The notes: a model not told the origin generated them from the sequence alone. Shown: positions 9,906 to 19,139, counted from the first letter of the stretch. The stretch is 39,964 nucleotides of DNA from Peptostreptococcaceae bacterium (GCA_016649995.1 JAENWJ010000012.1:1-39964), one strand, 5' to 3'. Numbers and translations: made by a program.

Positions 9906-11141
9906 TCAATGCTTTTTCAAATATTTGAGCAACCTTTTTAATCTGCTGTTTCCCTTGCCGTCAAACCTGTATACAGTGCGTGGATATCTCTCAACATAGA
10001 GGCATTTCAAATCAGCAACTCCGGCTTTATAATCTCTATATTCCTTGATTTCTATCTTCCCGTCCACATGGATTATCTCAATCCATATGAAAGACAGCCT
10101 TTCCCCAAGAACTTCTTTGAAGTCTTCGTCTCCAAGAATCGACCTGTTGTTTATCTTCATTATCCTGTCACCCGGCTCTAGTCCCATTGAAAAACCGGGC
10201 CCGCTTTTTTCGACAAAAAGCACAGTCATGCCGTTATCACCCGCTTCAAACAAACGCTTTCTCCCTTTTTCCTCCCTTTGGCTGTATAGAATCAATCCCT
10301 CGTGTGCTATTGGCGCAAATAGGGCCGCAACGAATTTGAAAGCATATACCCTTGCAGAAAGAAGAGAAAGTACCAAAAGACTGACGCTATAGATCAATAA
10401 CCGTATTGCCGAAATCTCAGTCTTTTTCTTTGGCGTTCTCGAAAGTGTCATGTCTCCGTATCCCAAAACAGCAACCAGTCCGGTTAGTTGAAGCATTACG
10501 GTTTGCATACTCTCCCCATCCGGAATGATAGCCGGCCACCACTTAGGCAAAATTTCAGTATTTAGGGGAACATCTCTTCCTAAAACGGCAACTATGACAA
10601 TCAGCGGTATCGGCCAAAACTTCTGCAGATAGAAACCTCCTACAACCTTGTTGTCCTCGGTTCGTGATAGGACAGGTGTCGGGTAATTGTGTCCGTCAAT
10701 ATATATAAGCAAGCTTTCTATCATATGAAGAACGGCAACTACCGCCATCATACTGGAAACGTTTATTTGGGGCCAACCTATCAACAGGCTTAGCATCGAA
10801 ATTATTCCCCCTGCATATGAAAAGCAGATGTATCTCGAACGAATCATCATTAAAAATATCGCCAACGGAAGAACATAGGAAAAGTCGCCTATCGAGATGG
10901 TAATTCCCAAAAAGCTCATTATGATTGTCCCCAAGTAGCCTCCGACTATTCCAAAAACTGTTGAATAAATAATTTTCCGCTTGATTGGTGTAATCGCTTT
11001 TCCGAAGAGCGATATTTCCATGCGTTCAAGCTTTTTATATTGAAAAAAAACAACCAGTATTACCATTAGAAAAATCGGTTCCATAAAAACATCCGCCAAG
11101 GACGAAACCGCAAGTTTTATTATTCCAAATAGTTCAGACAA
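9906..11141 (-). CDS. Polytopic membrane protein with C-terminal PDZ domain (MinJ-like)
   Basis: About ten hydrophobic segments occupy residues 10-290. A PDZ domain follows (about 300-375: VEKSGPGFSMGLEPGDRIMKINNRSI), then a basic tail (RLKRLLKYLKKH). This arrangement resembles the firmicute PDZ membrane proteins that sit near ftsEX and ctpA, including Bacillus MinJ, which links division proteins; function here is inferred from that resemblance. The frame is open from 11168, but the best start is a TTG at 11141 with a GGAGG site nine bases before it, giving about 411 residues. It is the last gene of the ftsE-ftsX-M23-ctpA group, separated from ctpA by 79 bases that can fold into two GC-rich hairpins. 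Confidence 0.8.
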   Translation of the reverse strand: MSELFGIIKLAVSSLADVFMEPIFLMVILVVFFQYKKLERMEISLFGKAITPIKRKIIYSTVFGIVGGYLGTIIMSFLGITISIGDFSYVLPLAIFLMMIRSRYICFSYAGGIISMLSLLIGWPQINVSSMMAVVAVLHMIESLLIYIDGHNYPTPVLSRTEDNKVVGGFYLQKFWPIPLIVIVAVLGRDVPLNTEILPKWWPAIIPDGESMQTVMLQLTGLVAVLGYGDMTLSRTPKKKTEISAIRLLIYSVSLLVLSLLSARVYAFKFVAALFAPIAHEGLILYSQREEKGRKRLFEAGDNGMTVLFVEKSGPGFSMGLEPGDRIMKINNRSILGDEDFKEVLGERLSFIWIEIIHVDGKIEIKEYRDYKAGVADLKCLYVERYPRTVYRFDGKGNSRLKRLLKYLKKH

Positions 11142-11220
11142 AAGTATATACCTCCAGGTTCCGATCAAATGCCCGGTTCAGAAAACCCGGGCACCACCAT
11201 TCCTCGACAATCCGAGGCTT

Positions 11221-12435
11221 TTATTTTATTTCCTCTCTAATCACTTCAAGCGCTTTTTCAAGTTGCACATCAATTGCATTGCCATCGCTGTCATATGAAA
11301 TCTCTTCGGGCAAATGCACCGTTATATCCGGTTTTATACCTATTTTATGAATATTTCTGCCTTCCGGCGTCTTGTAATTGGCAATTGTCAATTTTACGGC
11401 AGAACCATCGGCTAGCGGTTCGAGAACCTGCACTACGCCTTTTCCAAAGGTGGTTTCTCCTATAATAATTCCTGATTCTGTGTCCTGCACAGCTCCTATG
11501 AGTATTTCCGACGAGCTTGCACTGTTTTCATTTGCAAGAACTACGAATGGAATATCCAGTTTTACGGCCTCGTCGGAGGTTTCTATATCAACCTCTCCAT
11601 CTCCGTAGTCAATTTCAACGATTGTTTGTTCTCCTAGGAGCTCATCTGCTATCTTGACGCATTCATCCACGTCCCCTCCGGGATTGTTTCGGAGGTCAAT
11701 AATGAGGCCCTTGATGCCTTGGCTTTTAAGGCTGTCAAGATTTTCCTTGAATTCCGTATAAGATTTTGAGTCAAACATCGTAAGCCTAAGGTATCCTATA
11801 TCATCCTCTATGATTTCTGATTTTGCAACCTTAATAACTATTTTTTCCCTTTCTATTTCAACCGAGATTAATTTCTCGAAACCTTCGCGTTCTATCCCGA
11901 GGATCACAGTTTCCCCCGGTTGACCTTTAATGCGGCTGACCGCATTATCTATTTCATTTGCAAAAACCATAATTTCGTCTACTGAAATTATTTTGTCTCC
12001 GGGCAAAATGCCTTTTCGCTCCCCAGGGGTATCTTCTATCGGAGATATCACTAATATTTTGCCATCATCTCCAGGCGTTACAACAACACCTATCCCTCCG
12101 TAACTACTTGTGTTTATTTCTTTGATAAACTCGTAATCCTCCGATGTGTAGTAAACGGAATATGGATCATCAATTGAATCTAGAATGCCCTTGTATGCAC
12201 CTTCAAGCAAAGCGGCCTCGTTAGTTTCATCATAAAATCGTGTTTCCACCATGTCCATAATATATTCAAGTTTTGAATATTTATTCCGCATTGCATTATA
12301 TTGCTGAGCTTCCTCTACCGGCAAAACCACACGCGTACCTAATCTGATTCCAAGGTAATTATCTAAAGAAACAGCAACTATAGCGGAAATTGCCGCAGTA
12401 ATCAATATTATCAAAAGCAACTTCATTCTTTTCAT
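11221..12435 (-). CDS. ctpA: C-terminal processing peptidase, S41 family
   Basis: This is a membrane-anchored serine protease. The order is a short basic N-terminus with a membrane segment (about residues 5-25), an N-terminal helical region, a PDZ domain (about 112-190, with the GGIGVVV carboxylate-binding loop) and the S41 core. The likely catalytic Ser307 lies in NENSASSSE and Lys332 in TFGKG; the 25-residue spacing equals that of Bacillus CtpB. A conserved DLRNNPGGD loop is at about 247-255. It follows the M23 peptidase gene by 16 bases, which suggests co-transcription and a role in controlling cell-wall hydrolysis or envelope proteins. The substrate is unknown. Confidence 0.93.
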   Translation of the reverse strand: MKRMKLLLIILITAAISAIVAVSLDNYLGIRLGTRVVLPVEEAQQYNAMRNKYSKLEYIMDMVETRFYDETNEAALLEGAYKGILDSIDDPYSVYYTSEDYEFIKEINTSSYGGIGVVVTPGDDGKILVISPIEDTPGERKGILPGDKIISVDEIMVFANEIDNAVSRIKGQPGETVILGIEREGFEKLISVEIEREKIVIKVAKSEIIEDDIGYLRLTMFDSKSYTEFKENLDSLKSQGIKGLIIDLRNNPGGDVDECVKIADELLGEQTIVEIDYGDGEVDIETSDEAVKLDIPFVVLANENSASSSEILIGAVQDTESGIIIGETTFGKGVVQVLEPLADGSAVKLTIANYKTPEGRNIHKIGIKPDITVHLPEEISYDSDGNAIDVQLEKALEVIREEIK

Positions 12436-12451
12436 TTAAACATCCTCTCAA

Positions 12452-13585
12452 TCAGTTTCCTTTAACCCAAGGAACCGGATTGACATACTCGCCGTTTTCC
12501 CTGACTTCAAAATGGAGATGAGGTCCGGTGGACAATCCTGTGCTTCCGGACTTGCTTATGGCTTGTCCCTTTGCAACCTTGTCCCCTTCTTTAACCAATA
12601 ATGTATTGTTGTGGGCATACAGAGTAACTATGCCCCCTCCATGATCTATCATGACAATCTTTCCATAGCCTCCGTTATATCCTGCGGCAATTACAGTCCC
12701 GCTTTGAGCAGCCACAATTGAAGAGTTTGCGGGCACGCCTATGTCTATTCCCGTATGCATCTTCTTAGTCTTAAGTATGGGATGAATCCTGTAACCAAAC
12801 ATGGAAGTTATACGCGTGTACCCCGGTGCCGGCCATGTCATTATGCCTCCGGCATACTCAGCATCCGATTGTTTCCTTCGTATTTCTTCCTCTATTTTTT
12901 TAGCCAGGGCGTTCAATTCATCTACAGCTTTTTCAAGCTCAACCTTGTTTTGAACCAGGGCATCCTTTTCTCTACTGAGGTTCCCTCTGGATACCACAAG
13001 GTTTTCCGCCTTCGCTTCCTTGTTGCTTCTTGAATTCACAAGCCGTAGCTTGTTTGTTTCCAGCTCCATCTTCTTGACTGCAACAATTCCCTTCTGCTCT
13101 TCCATATACTTTAGAAGGTTTACATCGTGAGTATATACCTTTTTCACCATATCGAGACGCGTCAGCAAATCCCCAAAATCTTCAGAAGAAAAAAGCACCT
13201 CGAGGTAACCTATTTCCTTGTTCTTGTACATTACCCTCAGCCTTGAATTCATCACATCTGTTTTTTCATCGATGTTTCTTTCAGCCTCAGTAAGTTCCTC
13301 TTCCTTGACAATTATTTCATGTTGAGTATTTTCTATATCCTTGCCAATCAGCACCATTGCTTCCTCTATTAGGCCTATAGATTCCTCTATATCGGCTATG
13401 TTGCTGGCTATACCCTTTTGCATGCCCGCATTCTTTTTTATTTCAGATTGAATGCTGTTTATTCGGCTTTCAACCTGCTCCAGTTTTCCCCTGTCATCAC
13501 TCACATCGTCAGCAAAAGATTCAAGACAAAAGGCAAAGACCAGCATGAAAACCAAAACCCACAAAGACCAGTTGTTTTTCCTCAC
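12452..13585 (-). CDS. EnvC-like secreted peptidoglycan hydrolase or activator, M23 family
   Basis: The protein starts with a signal peptide or anchor (LWVLVFMLVFAFCLESFA), has long coiled-coil segments (about residues 28-245), and ends in an M23/LytM domain (about 255-375). Zinc-binding residues are visible in MHTGIDIGVP and HLHFEV, so the metallopeptidase site seems intact. This is the EnvC/PcsB-type layout, in which the coiled coil binds FtsX and FtsEX ATP hydrolysis opens the hydrolase during division. It directly follows ftsX. Two tandem GTG codons (13588 and 13585) can start it after the GGGAGG site; the second has the better spacing. Confidence 0.92.
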   Translation of the reverse strand: MRKNNWSLWVLVFMLVFAFCLESFADDVSDDRGKLEQVESRINSIQSEIKKNAGMQKGIASNIADIEESIGLIEEAMVLIGKDIENTQHEIIVKEEELTEAERNIDEKTDVMNSRLRVMYKNKEIGYLEVLFSSEDFGDLLTRLDMVKKVYTHDVNLLKYMEEQKGIVAVKKMELETNKLRLVNSRSNKEAKAENLVVSRGNLSREKDALVQNKVELEKAVDELNALAKKIEEEIRRKQSDAEYAGGIMTWPAPGYTRITSMFGYRIHPILKTKKMHTGIDIGVPANSSIVAAQSGTVIAAGYNGGYGKIVMIDHGGGIVTLYAHNNTLLVKEGDKVAKGQAISKSGSTGLSTGPHLHFEVRENGEYVNPVPWVKGN

Positions 13586-13600
13586 CACGTCACCTCCCGT

Positions 13601-14497
13601 TTATACCTTTAAGTATTTCCTCATTGAAAGTATGCTGCCCAATGCTCCTATACCCATACCAAGCACCGCAAAAATAACCATCATATCTTTGATTATTTCA
13701 TTCGCGGGAACTATGTATGCTGTAAGCAACATGTACATCTGTTGAGATATTGCATTATATATATAGGAATATCCAAAATAAATGAGTCCAAGTGAAATAA
13801 TCGCGCCGAGCAAGCCAAGCACCATTCCCTCTACAAAGAACGGCCATCTTATGAACCAATTTGTTGCTCCGACATACTTCATTATTTTGATTTCCCTCTT
13901 GCGTGCAGCAACAGTCAGCTTGATTGTATTTCCGATTATGAAAATCGAAAGGAATACCAAAATGGCTATTATAGCCAGCCCCAGAAGCCTTATGAAATTT
14001 GCTATTGAAATAAGCTTTTGGACTATGTCATTGTAATACTTGACTTCCTCTATGCCGCTAATCCCGGAAACCTCGGCAACTATACTATCGCTGTATGCTA
14101 TATCCTTTACATATATTATTATTGAATTGGGAAGAGGATTGCTTTCGAGTCCTTCAAGCAGGTATGCCTGATCTCCCCATTTTTCCTTTATGTTGCTAAG
14201 AGCCTCTTCCTTAGATTCGAATTCAAGCCCCCGAATTCCCTCCACGCCTTCCAATCTTGACTTTATAGCAAGTATCTCACTGTTTTCAACATCGTCGCGC
14301 AAATAGAGCTGAATAGAATCAAACTGCTGCTTTACATCTTCGACCATGTGGTTCATGTTTATTATCAAAAGAAAAACCATACCGAGTATTATCAGCGCGG
14401 CCGCCACTGATCCTACAGATGCAATGCTCATCATTATGTTTCTTCGGATGTTTACAAACCCTTCTTTTATCAGATAAGTAGCGGTCCTAATCTTCAT
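13601..14497 (-). CDS. ftsX: Cell division ABC transporter permease FtsX
   Basis: FtsX is the membrane partner of FtsE and transmits ATP hydrolysis to a periplasmic or external peptidoglycan hydrolase. The sequence has an N-terminal membrane segment (SVAAALIILGMVFLLIINM), an extracellular domain of about 120 residues, and three C-terminal membrane segments, including a conserved KREIKIMKYVGATNWFIRWPF stretch. I place the start at the ATG 14497, eight bases after a run of G, giving 298 residues; the frame upstream to 14530 overlaps ftsE too far. The start overlaps the ftsE stop by 11 bases, which implies coupled translation. Confidence 0.95.
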   Translation of the reverse strand: MKIRTATYLIKEGFVNIRRNIMMSIASVGSVAAALIILGMVFLLIINMNHMVEDVKQQFDSIQLYLRDDVENSEILAIKSRLEGVEGIRGLEFESKEEALSNIKEKWGDQAYLLEGLESNPLPNSIIIYVKDIAYSDSIVAEVSGISGIEEVKYYNDIVQKLISIANFIRLLGLAIIAILVFLSIFIIGNTIKLTVAARKREIKIMKYVGATNWFIRWPFFVEGMVLGLLGAIISLGLIYFGYSYIYNAISQQMYMLLTAYIVPANEIIKDMMVIFAVLGMGIGALGSILSMRKYLKV

Positions 14498-15173
14498 ATC
14501 CATAGCCCCCCCGAATCTCGTCTCTAACAATCATTCCATTTTCAAGGGCTATTACTCGCTTCTTCATCGTATCTACAATATCCTTCGCATGGGTAGCCAT
14601 GATTACTGTCGTACCCCTGCGATTTATATAGCTCAAGAGTTTCATTATCTCCCAGGATGTTTCAGGATCAAGATTGCCGGTAGGCTCATCCGCTATAAGA
14701 ATTGGAGGATTGTTGATTACCGCTCTCGCAACCGATACACGCTGCTTCTCCCCACCCGACAATTCATCAGGATGCATGTTGGCTTTTTTGCTAAGACCCA
14801 CCATTGAAAGAACCGTTGGAACCCTTCTGCGGATTTCTCTCGGGGTCGCTCCGATTATTTCCATTGAAAAAGCCACATTTTCATAAACCGTTTTAGTCGG
14901 CAAAAGTCTGAAGTCTTGAAATACAACCCCAATTTTCCTTCTTAAATATGGCACCTGCCGCCTATGCAGATTTGTTATGTTCTGATTAGCTATTATTATC
15001 TTTCCAACCGTTGGTTCCTCTTCCATAAGAAGAACCTTCACGAATGTTGATTTTCCAGCCCCGCTGGGACCTACCACAAATACAAATTCTCCTATATCTA
15101 TGTGCAAGCTTACATCCGACAAAGCTTTAACTCCATTGCCGTAGGTTTTACTAAGATTTATTATTTTTATCAT
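14487..15173 (-). CDS. ftsE: Cell division ATP-binding protein FtsE
   Basis: FtsE is the cytoplasmic ATPase of the FtsEX complex. The 228-residue protein has Walker A GPSGAGKST (about residue 34), signature LSGGEKQRVSVARA (about 138-151), Walker B ILIADEPTG and the H-loop MATHAKD. The sequence VVFQDFRLLPTKTVYENV is characteristic of FtsE. It heads the operon ftsE-ftsX-M23-ctpA-PDZ. It has an AGGAG site eight bases before the ATG. The 138-bp gap to the divergent cyclo-ligase gene is very AT-rich; a weak minus-strand promoter TTGGTA (15261-15266) with TTATAT 17 bases on is possible. Confidence 0.97.
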   Translation of the reverse strand: MIKIINLSKTYGNGVKALSDVSLHIDIGEFVFVVGPSGAGKSTFVKVLLMEEEPTVGKIIIANQNITNLHRRQVPYLRRKIGVVFQDFRLLPTKTVYENVAFSMEIIGATPREIRRRVPTVLSMVGLSKKANMHPDELSGGEKQRVSVARAVINNPPILIADEPTGNLDPETSWEIMKLLSYINRRGTTVIMATHAKDIVDTMKKRVIALENGMIVRDEIRGGYGYED

Positions 15174-15311
15174 AAATTCTACTCCTGCCTATTCTCTATA
15201 TATTAGCAATAAATTAACAAAAGACTACATTTATATTATATAATTATCATGCCTATTTAATACCAAACAGGCTCCAATGTAACTTAAACTTAATTTATAG
15301 AAGGTGGTTTT

Positions 15312-15890
15312 ATGAAAAAAACATTACGCAACAGTATTTTATCTCAAAGAGATGCAATGAGCGGCGAAGACAACAAGCGTTTGAGCGGAACAATATGCAG
15401 AAGTTTGATAGCTCTTTCTGCATACAATGAAGCCAAAACGGTCATGTGTTTCCTTAGCTTCAGAAGCGAAGTTAATACAAGTCTTATAGTTAAAAATATA
15501 CTTGGAAGCGGGAAAAAGCTTATAGTCCCTGTAACAGATATCAAAACCAAAACACTAAAACTTTCATATGTAAAAAGCATGGACGACCTTGTCAAAAGCA
15601 CATACGGAATTCTAGAGCCTTCTCCTTCCGCATTCAAAGAGGCGTCGCCGAAGGATATCGACCTCGTTTTGGTGCCCGGGGCATGTTTTAATTTGAAAGG
15701 CTATCGCATAGGATACGGAGGTGGATACTATGACAAGTTTCTTCCTCAAATCAGGAAAGACGCATTGGCTTTGGGCCTTTGCTACGATTTTCAAATAGTA
15801 TCTTCTATTTATCCTGAAAAGCACGATATCCCCGTCGATATTGTCCTGAGCGAAAAGCGCATGATAAAAACAAAAATGCTGCCACTTTAA
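15312..15890 (+). CDS. 5-formyltetrahydrofolate cyclo-ligase
   Basis: The enzyme converts 5-formyltetrahydrofolate and ATP to 5,10-methenyltetrahydrofolate. The 192-residue protein has the family landmarks: an N-terminal KKTLRNSILSQRDAM stretch with basic ATP-binding residues, the FRSEVNT segment, and the near C-terminal GYRIGYGGGYYDKFL motif that binds nucleotide phosphate and folate. AGGTGG stands seven bases before the ATG. It is one of the few plus-strand genes, divergent from ftsE and closed by a terminator. Folate metabolism fits a Stickland fermenter, but the enzyme is a general housekeeping one. Confidence 0.93.
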   Translation: MKKTLRNSILSQRDAMSGEDNKRLSGTICRSLIALSAYNEAKTVMCFLSFRSEVNTSLIVKNILGSGKKLIVPVTDIKTKTLKLSYVKSMDDLVKSTYGILEPSPSAFKEASPKDIDLVLVPGACFNLKGYRIGYGGGYYDKFLPQIRKDALALGLCYDFQIVSSIYPEKHDIPVDIVLSEKRMIKTKMLPL

Positions 15891-15921
15891 GGCTAAAGCC
15901 TGAAGCGGCAGTATTTTTTAT
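15881..15921 (+). terminator. Terminator of the cyclo-ligase gene
   Basis: CTGCC at the end of the gene pairs with GGCAG (about 15905-15911). An inner AGGCT/AGCCT hairpin is also possible, and ATTTTTT follows. The stem begins within the coding sequence. Confidence 0.75.
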
Positions 15922-15985
15922 AATTTCAATCCATTTTTTGGGAGTGGAAACATAATAATTTGCCAGACATCAAAGCATAAGAGCA

Positions 15986-17245
15986 TCATTGTCTATTATG
16001 GTTGATTTCCTCAAAGTGATTCATAATTTTCATCCAACTATCTTTTATTTGTTCAAACTCTTCATAGTGTTTGTGAACATTTTTATTGTATTTATCTAAC
16101 TCTTTAAGTATTGTCATGAATTTGGGCTCATCAAAATAGGCACAGATATTTGGTAAAACTTCTATCAGTTGAGATCTCATATGATCGATCGTTTCTTCAT
16201 AGTGCTCAGGATCAGTAATGTATAAGAGAAGGGGTTTGTATCGAATCCATCCAATACATGCTTTATAGAATCTAGTAATGACCTTTGCATTATCAGCTTT
16301 TATAAACTTCAATTTTACAGGCAAAACCCCTGCAAGAAGATGATTGTAGGTAGAAAAGCCATCATGAAATGTATAACATGGAACACGCTGCACTGTTCTT
16401 TCACTTAAACATGTGCTTAAGAAGGTATCTTCACCTCTTGCTTTAGGGGGATTATAGAATGGAAAAATATTACTAGGTTTAGTTAAGTTAATACATAGGT
16501 TAGAACCAGATATGAACTTTGCATGATTAATTTCCTGGACTTCGACGGCTTTTTTACTTATTAATATTTCTTTATCAGCATAGGTAACACCCCCATTAGC
16601 CATAACTGATTTTAAGGTATCCCAATTAACAATATCATTGCTAATGGCTTCAATAAAACTACGGAACTCATTTTCAGTTAGTGTATCATCAAAATCCACA
16701 TAAGGGATTGGAGATACATAACCACAGTGGTGTCCATAGGTTATATCAGACTGTTCTATATATTGAAGATGATTCAGCAAAATATGTTGCCCACTCCATA
16801 TAGTCGTACTCTGGGAGTTTGTTACTGCCATTGGGTACTCGTCATCATCAAGAAATATGAGGTAATCTATTTGATTCTTAATGGCGAAATATAGGGCCGC
16901 ATTACGTTTAGCAGCATAGCCTTTCCCAAAAAGCAGGTGCAATGGTTTCTCTTCAACAACCCCTTCTTTGATTAAATAATCTATTTCATTCAAAATTGCA
17001 GTTCTTCCAATGAAATGTTTGCCGTCAATCTTTTCAGCAAGTTCTAAATGTATTCTAGAGTAATCTGTTGATTTTGTATTTTGGTAATCAAGGTCATAAG
17101 CGACAAAAAGATTCAGACTAATCTTATTGCTGTCTACAAGACCGGATTCTAGCCAATTATATATGTTGGTTCTTAAAACTCTTTGAAATGTCTTTCTTCC
17201 CGTAGCAAAACCAATTCCAACTTTGATATGTTTTTCGTTATTCAT
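15986..17245 (-). CDS. Glycosyltransferase-like protein with GT-A DDD motif
   Basis: The 419-residue protein has an N-terminal GT-A-like fold: a VGIGFATGRK start, then YAAKRNAALYFAI and LIFLDDDEYP (Asp133-135), the usual nucleotide-sugar and metal-binding DxD signature. A later GEDTFLS segment may be the acceptor or catalytic loop. No membrane segments are evident, so a cytosolic or membrane-peripheral enzyme is expected; substrate and product are unknown. I set the start at the ATG 17245 (RBS AAAGGAAG), not at the frame opening at 17335. The region appears more AT-rich than its neighbours, is bounded by terminators and stands beside a broken tnpB, suggesting acquisition by transfer. Confidence 0.7.
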   Translation of the reverse strand: MNNEKHIKVGIGFATGRKTFQRVLRTNIYNWLESGLVDSNKISLNLFVAYDLDYQNTKSTDYSRIHLELAEKIDGKHFIGRTAILNEIDYLIKEGVVEEKPLHLLFGKGYAAKRNAALYFAIKNQIDYLIFLDDDEYPMAVTNSQSTTIWSGQHILLNHLQYIEQSDITYGHHCGYVSPIPYVDFDDTLTENEFRSFIEAISNDIVNWDTLKSVMANGGVTYADKEILISKKAVEVQEINHAKFISGSNLCINLTKPSNIFPFYNPPKARGEDTFLSTCLSERTVQRVPCYTFHDGFSTYNHLLAGVLPVKLKFIKADNAKVITRFYKACIGWIRYKPLLLYITDPEHYEETIDHMRSQLIEVLPNICAYFDEPKFMTILKELDKYNKNVHKHYEEFEQIKDSWMKIMNHFEEINHNRQ

Positions 17246-17331
17246 TTTAAAACTTCCTTTCAATTGAAAATTACAACATCGAAGAAAAAACTCCGGAAAT
17301 TTTCTTGAGAGTTTCCCATGTATATAGTATA

Positions 17332-17927
17332 TCACAATTGGTTTTGATGATTTAAAAGTGCGACAAATGGCCGTTTATTACTTCTGTAGGCTTTCTCGCT
17401 TATAGCCTTCTTGATGTGTTCGATTCCAACTACATCGGCTCCTTGGACTTCGCGGCTTTTCGCAAACTTCACAAGACCAAGTTTAGGGAGCTTGATACGA
17501 TTTCCCCAAAATGCAATGTTACCGTTGGTAAATTTTGTTGTGTATGACTGCCGACTGTGCTTCTTGCTCTTAAAGTTGGGGTAGCCCTTTCTTTTGGTGA
17601 AAAATCCACTAAAAGCCTCTCCTAAAAATTTGACGGACGACTGAATGGCAATGCTATCAACTTCTTTAAGCCAAGGTAATTCAGCTTTCATCATGGGCAA
17701 CATCGCCGAACATTTTGAATAACTAAGGCCCTTGCCTTTTTTTGATATTCCTTATCCCAAAGCTTTAAAAAATGATTATAGATGAAACGACTGCTTCCAA
17801 TGGTTTTAAGAATCATTATTTCTTGTTCTTTGTTGGGTTTGATTGGATTTTTAAAATTGTAAACATCGCGTTTCAAATTGAATTTCAATTTGTTCGGTGG
17901 CAATTCGTGTTTTCTCAAACGATTCAC
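17332..17927 (-). pseudogene. Broken IS200/IS605-type tnpB remnant
   Basis: The N-terminal part reads like TnpB (KPNKEQEIMILKTIGSSRFIYNH, then after a frameshift LPMMKAELPWLKEVDSIAIQ and FTKRKGYPNFKSKKHSRQSY). The frames switch near 17738, where a run of seven A on the coding strand is one short of what keeps the frame; restoring it gives QKKGKGLSYSKCSAMLPMM. After SREVQG the similarity ends abruptly and about 35 unrelated residues follow, so the RuvC catalytic core and zinc ribbon are gone. No tnpA is present. It is a dead remnant, useful only as a sign of past mobility around the glycosyltransferase gene. Confidence 0.85.
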
Positions 17928-17990
17928 TCCCCTGCAGGTTTATTATTCTTCCAGTCATTAATATACTACCCTTGATTTCAATTCAAAAGC

Positions 17991-18035
17991 AAAAAGAGCC
18001 GATGCGTAAATTGAATTTACGCATCGGCTCTTTTT
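17991..18035. terminator. Strong bidirectional terminator after ilvE
   Basis: Two perfectly complementary 22-base arms (17991-18012 and 18014-18035) surround the single base 18013; in practice the central bases would form the loop. The stem is flanked by AAAAA and TTTTT, so it has a T tail in both directions. It stands eight bases beyond the ilvE stop. Confidence 0.92.
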
Positions 18036-18042
18036 CAATACT

Positions 18043-18957
18043 CTAATAAACAGGTGTACAGAAATGCTTGTATTTTTCAACCTTCCCGCAAGTAATCTCG
18101 AAGAACTTGCTTTTTATCTTCCCGCATACTTCTCCCGGTTCTCCGCTTCCTACGACCCGTCTGTCTACCTCTACAATTGGTGTTACCTCCATCGCAGTAC
18201 CACTGAAAAAAGCCTCATCTGCAGTATAGAGCTCTACTCTCGAAAAACTTCTTTGCTCTACTTCCATTCCAAATTCCTCTTTAGCGAGCATCATTACCGT
18301 ATCTCTTGTAATTCCCTCCAAGATGTTGTCTGATTGCGGCGGCGTTACAAGTTTGCCTTTTCGAACAATGAAGAGATTCTCTCCAGGTCCTTCGCATACA
18401 TTTCCCGAATCCGTCAGCAAGATAGCCTCATCATAACCGTTTTGCAACGCTTCCAATGAAGCCAATGCCGAGTTTATGTATCCGCCAGTCGGCTTCACTC
18501 TTGGAGGTATCATATTGTCTGTCATCCTTCTCCATGACGAGATGCACGTCTTAAATGATTCCTTACCGGCAAAATTCCCCAATGGAAGGCAATAAATCAA
18601 CAAACGGTTGTCATCATCCATAAGTGTAGGAGAAAGATTGTCCGATCCCTTATAAGCCACAGGCCTTATATATGTGGTTGTTTTAAAATTATTCTTTTTA
18701 AGCAATTCCACCGTAATATCCACCAAATCCTGAACCGAGTAGTCTATGTTTATGTTGAGCGTTTTGCATGAATTCAAAAGGCGTTCGTAATGCTCATGAA
18801 GACGAAATCCATAAAGCTGTTTTTCTTCTTCGTCCCAATACGCCCTAATTCCTTCAAAAACTCCCAAGCCATAATTGAAAACCTTGGATCTAATTCCGAT
18901 TGAAGCCTCTTCCTCTTTAACTATCTTGCCGTTGAAATATACATAAGACTGATTCAT
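18043..18957 (-). CDS. ilvE: Branched-chain amino acid aminotransferase
   Basis: The enzyme transfers amino groups between 2-oxoglutarate/glutamate and isoleucine, leucine or valine with PLP. The 304-residue protein is a fold-type IV aminotransferase: likely PLP-lysine Lys155 in RVKPTGGYINS, then YDEAILLTDSGNVCEGPGENLF and the phosphate-binding GITRDTVM. FYGLGVFEGIR-type N-terminal residues appear as NYGLGVFEGIRAY. In an amino-acid fermenter it may run mainly in the degradative direction, but control by an upstream T-box with a probable Ile specifier suggests amino-acid starvation response. A GGGAGG RBS precedes the ATG. A 21-codon ORF and the T-box lie upstream on the same transcript. Confidence 0.93.
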   Translation of the reverse strand: MNQSYVYFNGKIVKEEEASIGIRSKVFNYGLGVFEGIRAYWDEEEKQLYGFRLHEHYERLLNSCKTLNINIDYSVQDLVDITVELLKKNNFKTTTYIRPVAYKGSDNLSPTLMDDDNRLLIYCLPLGNFAGKESFKTCISSWRRMTDNMIPPRVKPTGGYINSALASLEALQNGYDEAILLTDSGNVCEGPGENLFIVRKGKLVTPPQSDNILEGITRDTVMMLAKEEFGMEVEQRSFSRVELYTADEAFFSGTAMEVTPIVEVDRRVVGSGEPGEVCGKIKSKFFEITCGKVEKYKHFCTPVY

Positions 18958-19043
18958 TTCTTAATTCCTCCCTCTATTTATGTTTTTTTCAAACAAGAGC
19001 CCATGGCTAACGCCACAGGCTAAAAAATCAAATTAATCGCTTG

Positions 19044-19109
19044 TCATTTTTTCTTCTTGCGCTTTTTCTCTTCTTTTACGCTAGCCACCATAACTTCAAT
19101 GAAACTCAT
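19044..19109 (-). CDS. Putative 21-residue lysine-rich peptide between T-box and ilvE
   Basis: A very short ORF begins MSFIEVMVASVKEE and ends in a run of Lys and Arg. It has an ideal ribosome binding site (AGGAGG seven bases before the ATG), better than many genes here. It starts about 30 bases after the T-box terminator T run and ends 86 bases before ilvE; a 10-bp hairpin with a GTTA loop lies in between. Placement means that it is translated only when the T-box reads through. It could be a small protein, a leader peptide that tunes ilvE, or a chance ORF behind a genuine RBS. I know of no family. Confidence 0.5.
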   Translation of the reverse strand: MSFIEVMVASVKEEKKRKKKK

Positions 19110-19139
19110 CAAATCGCCTCCTTTTGCTTTCAATCCATT

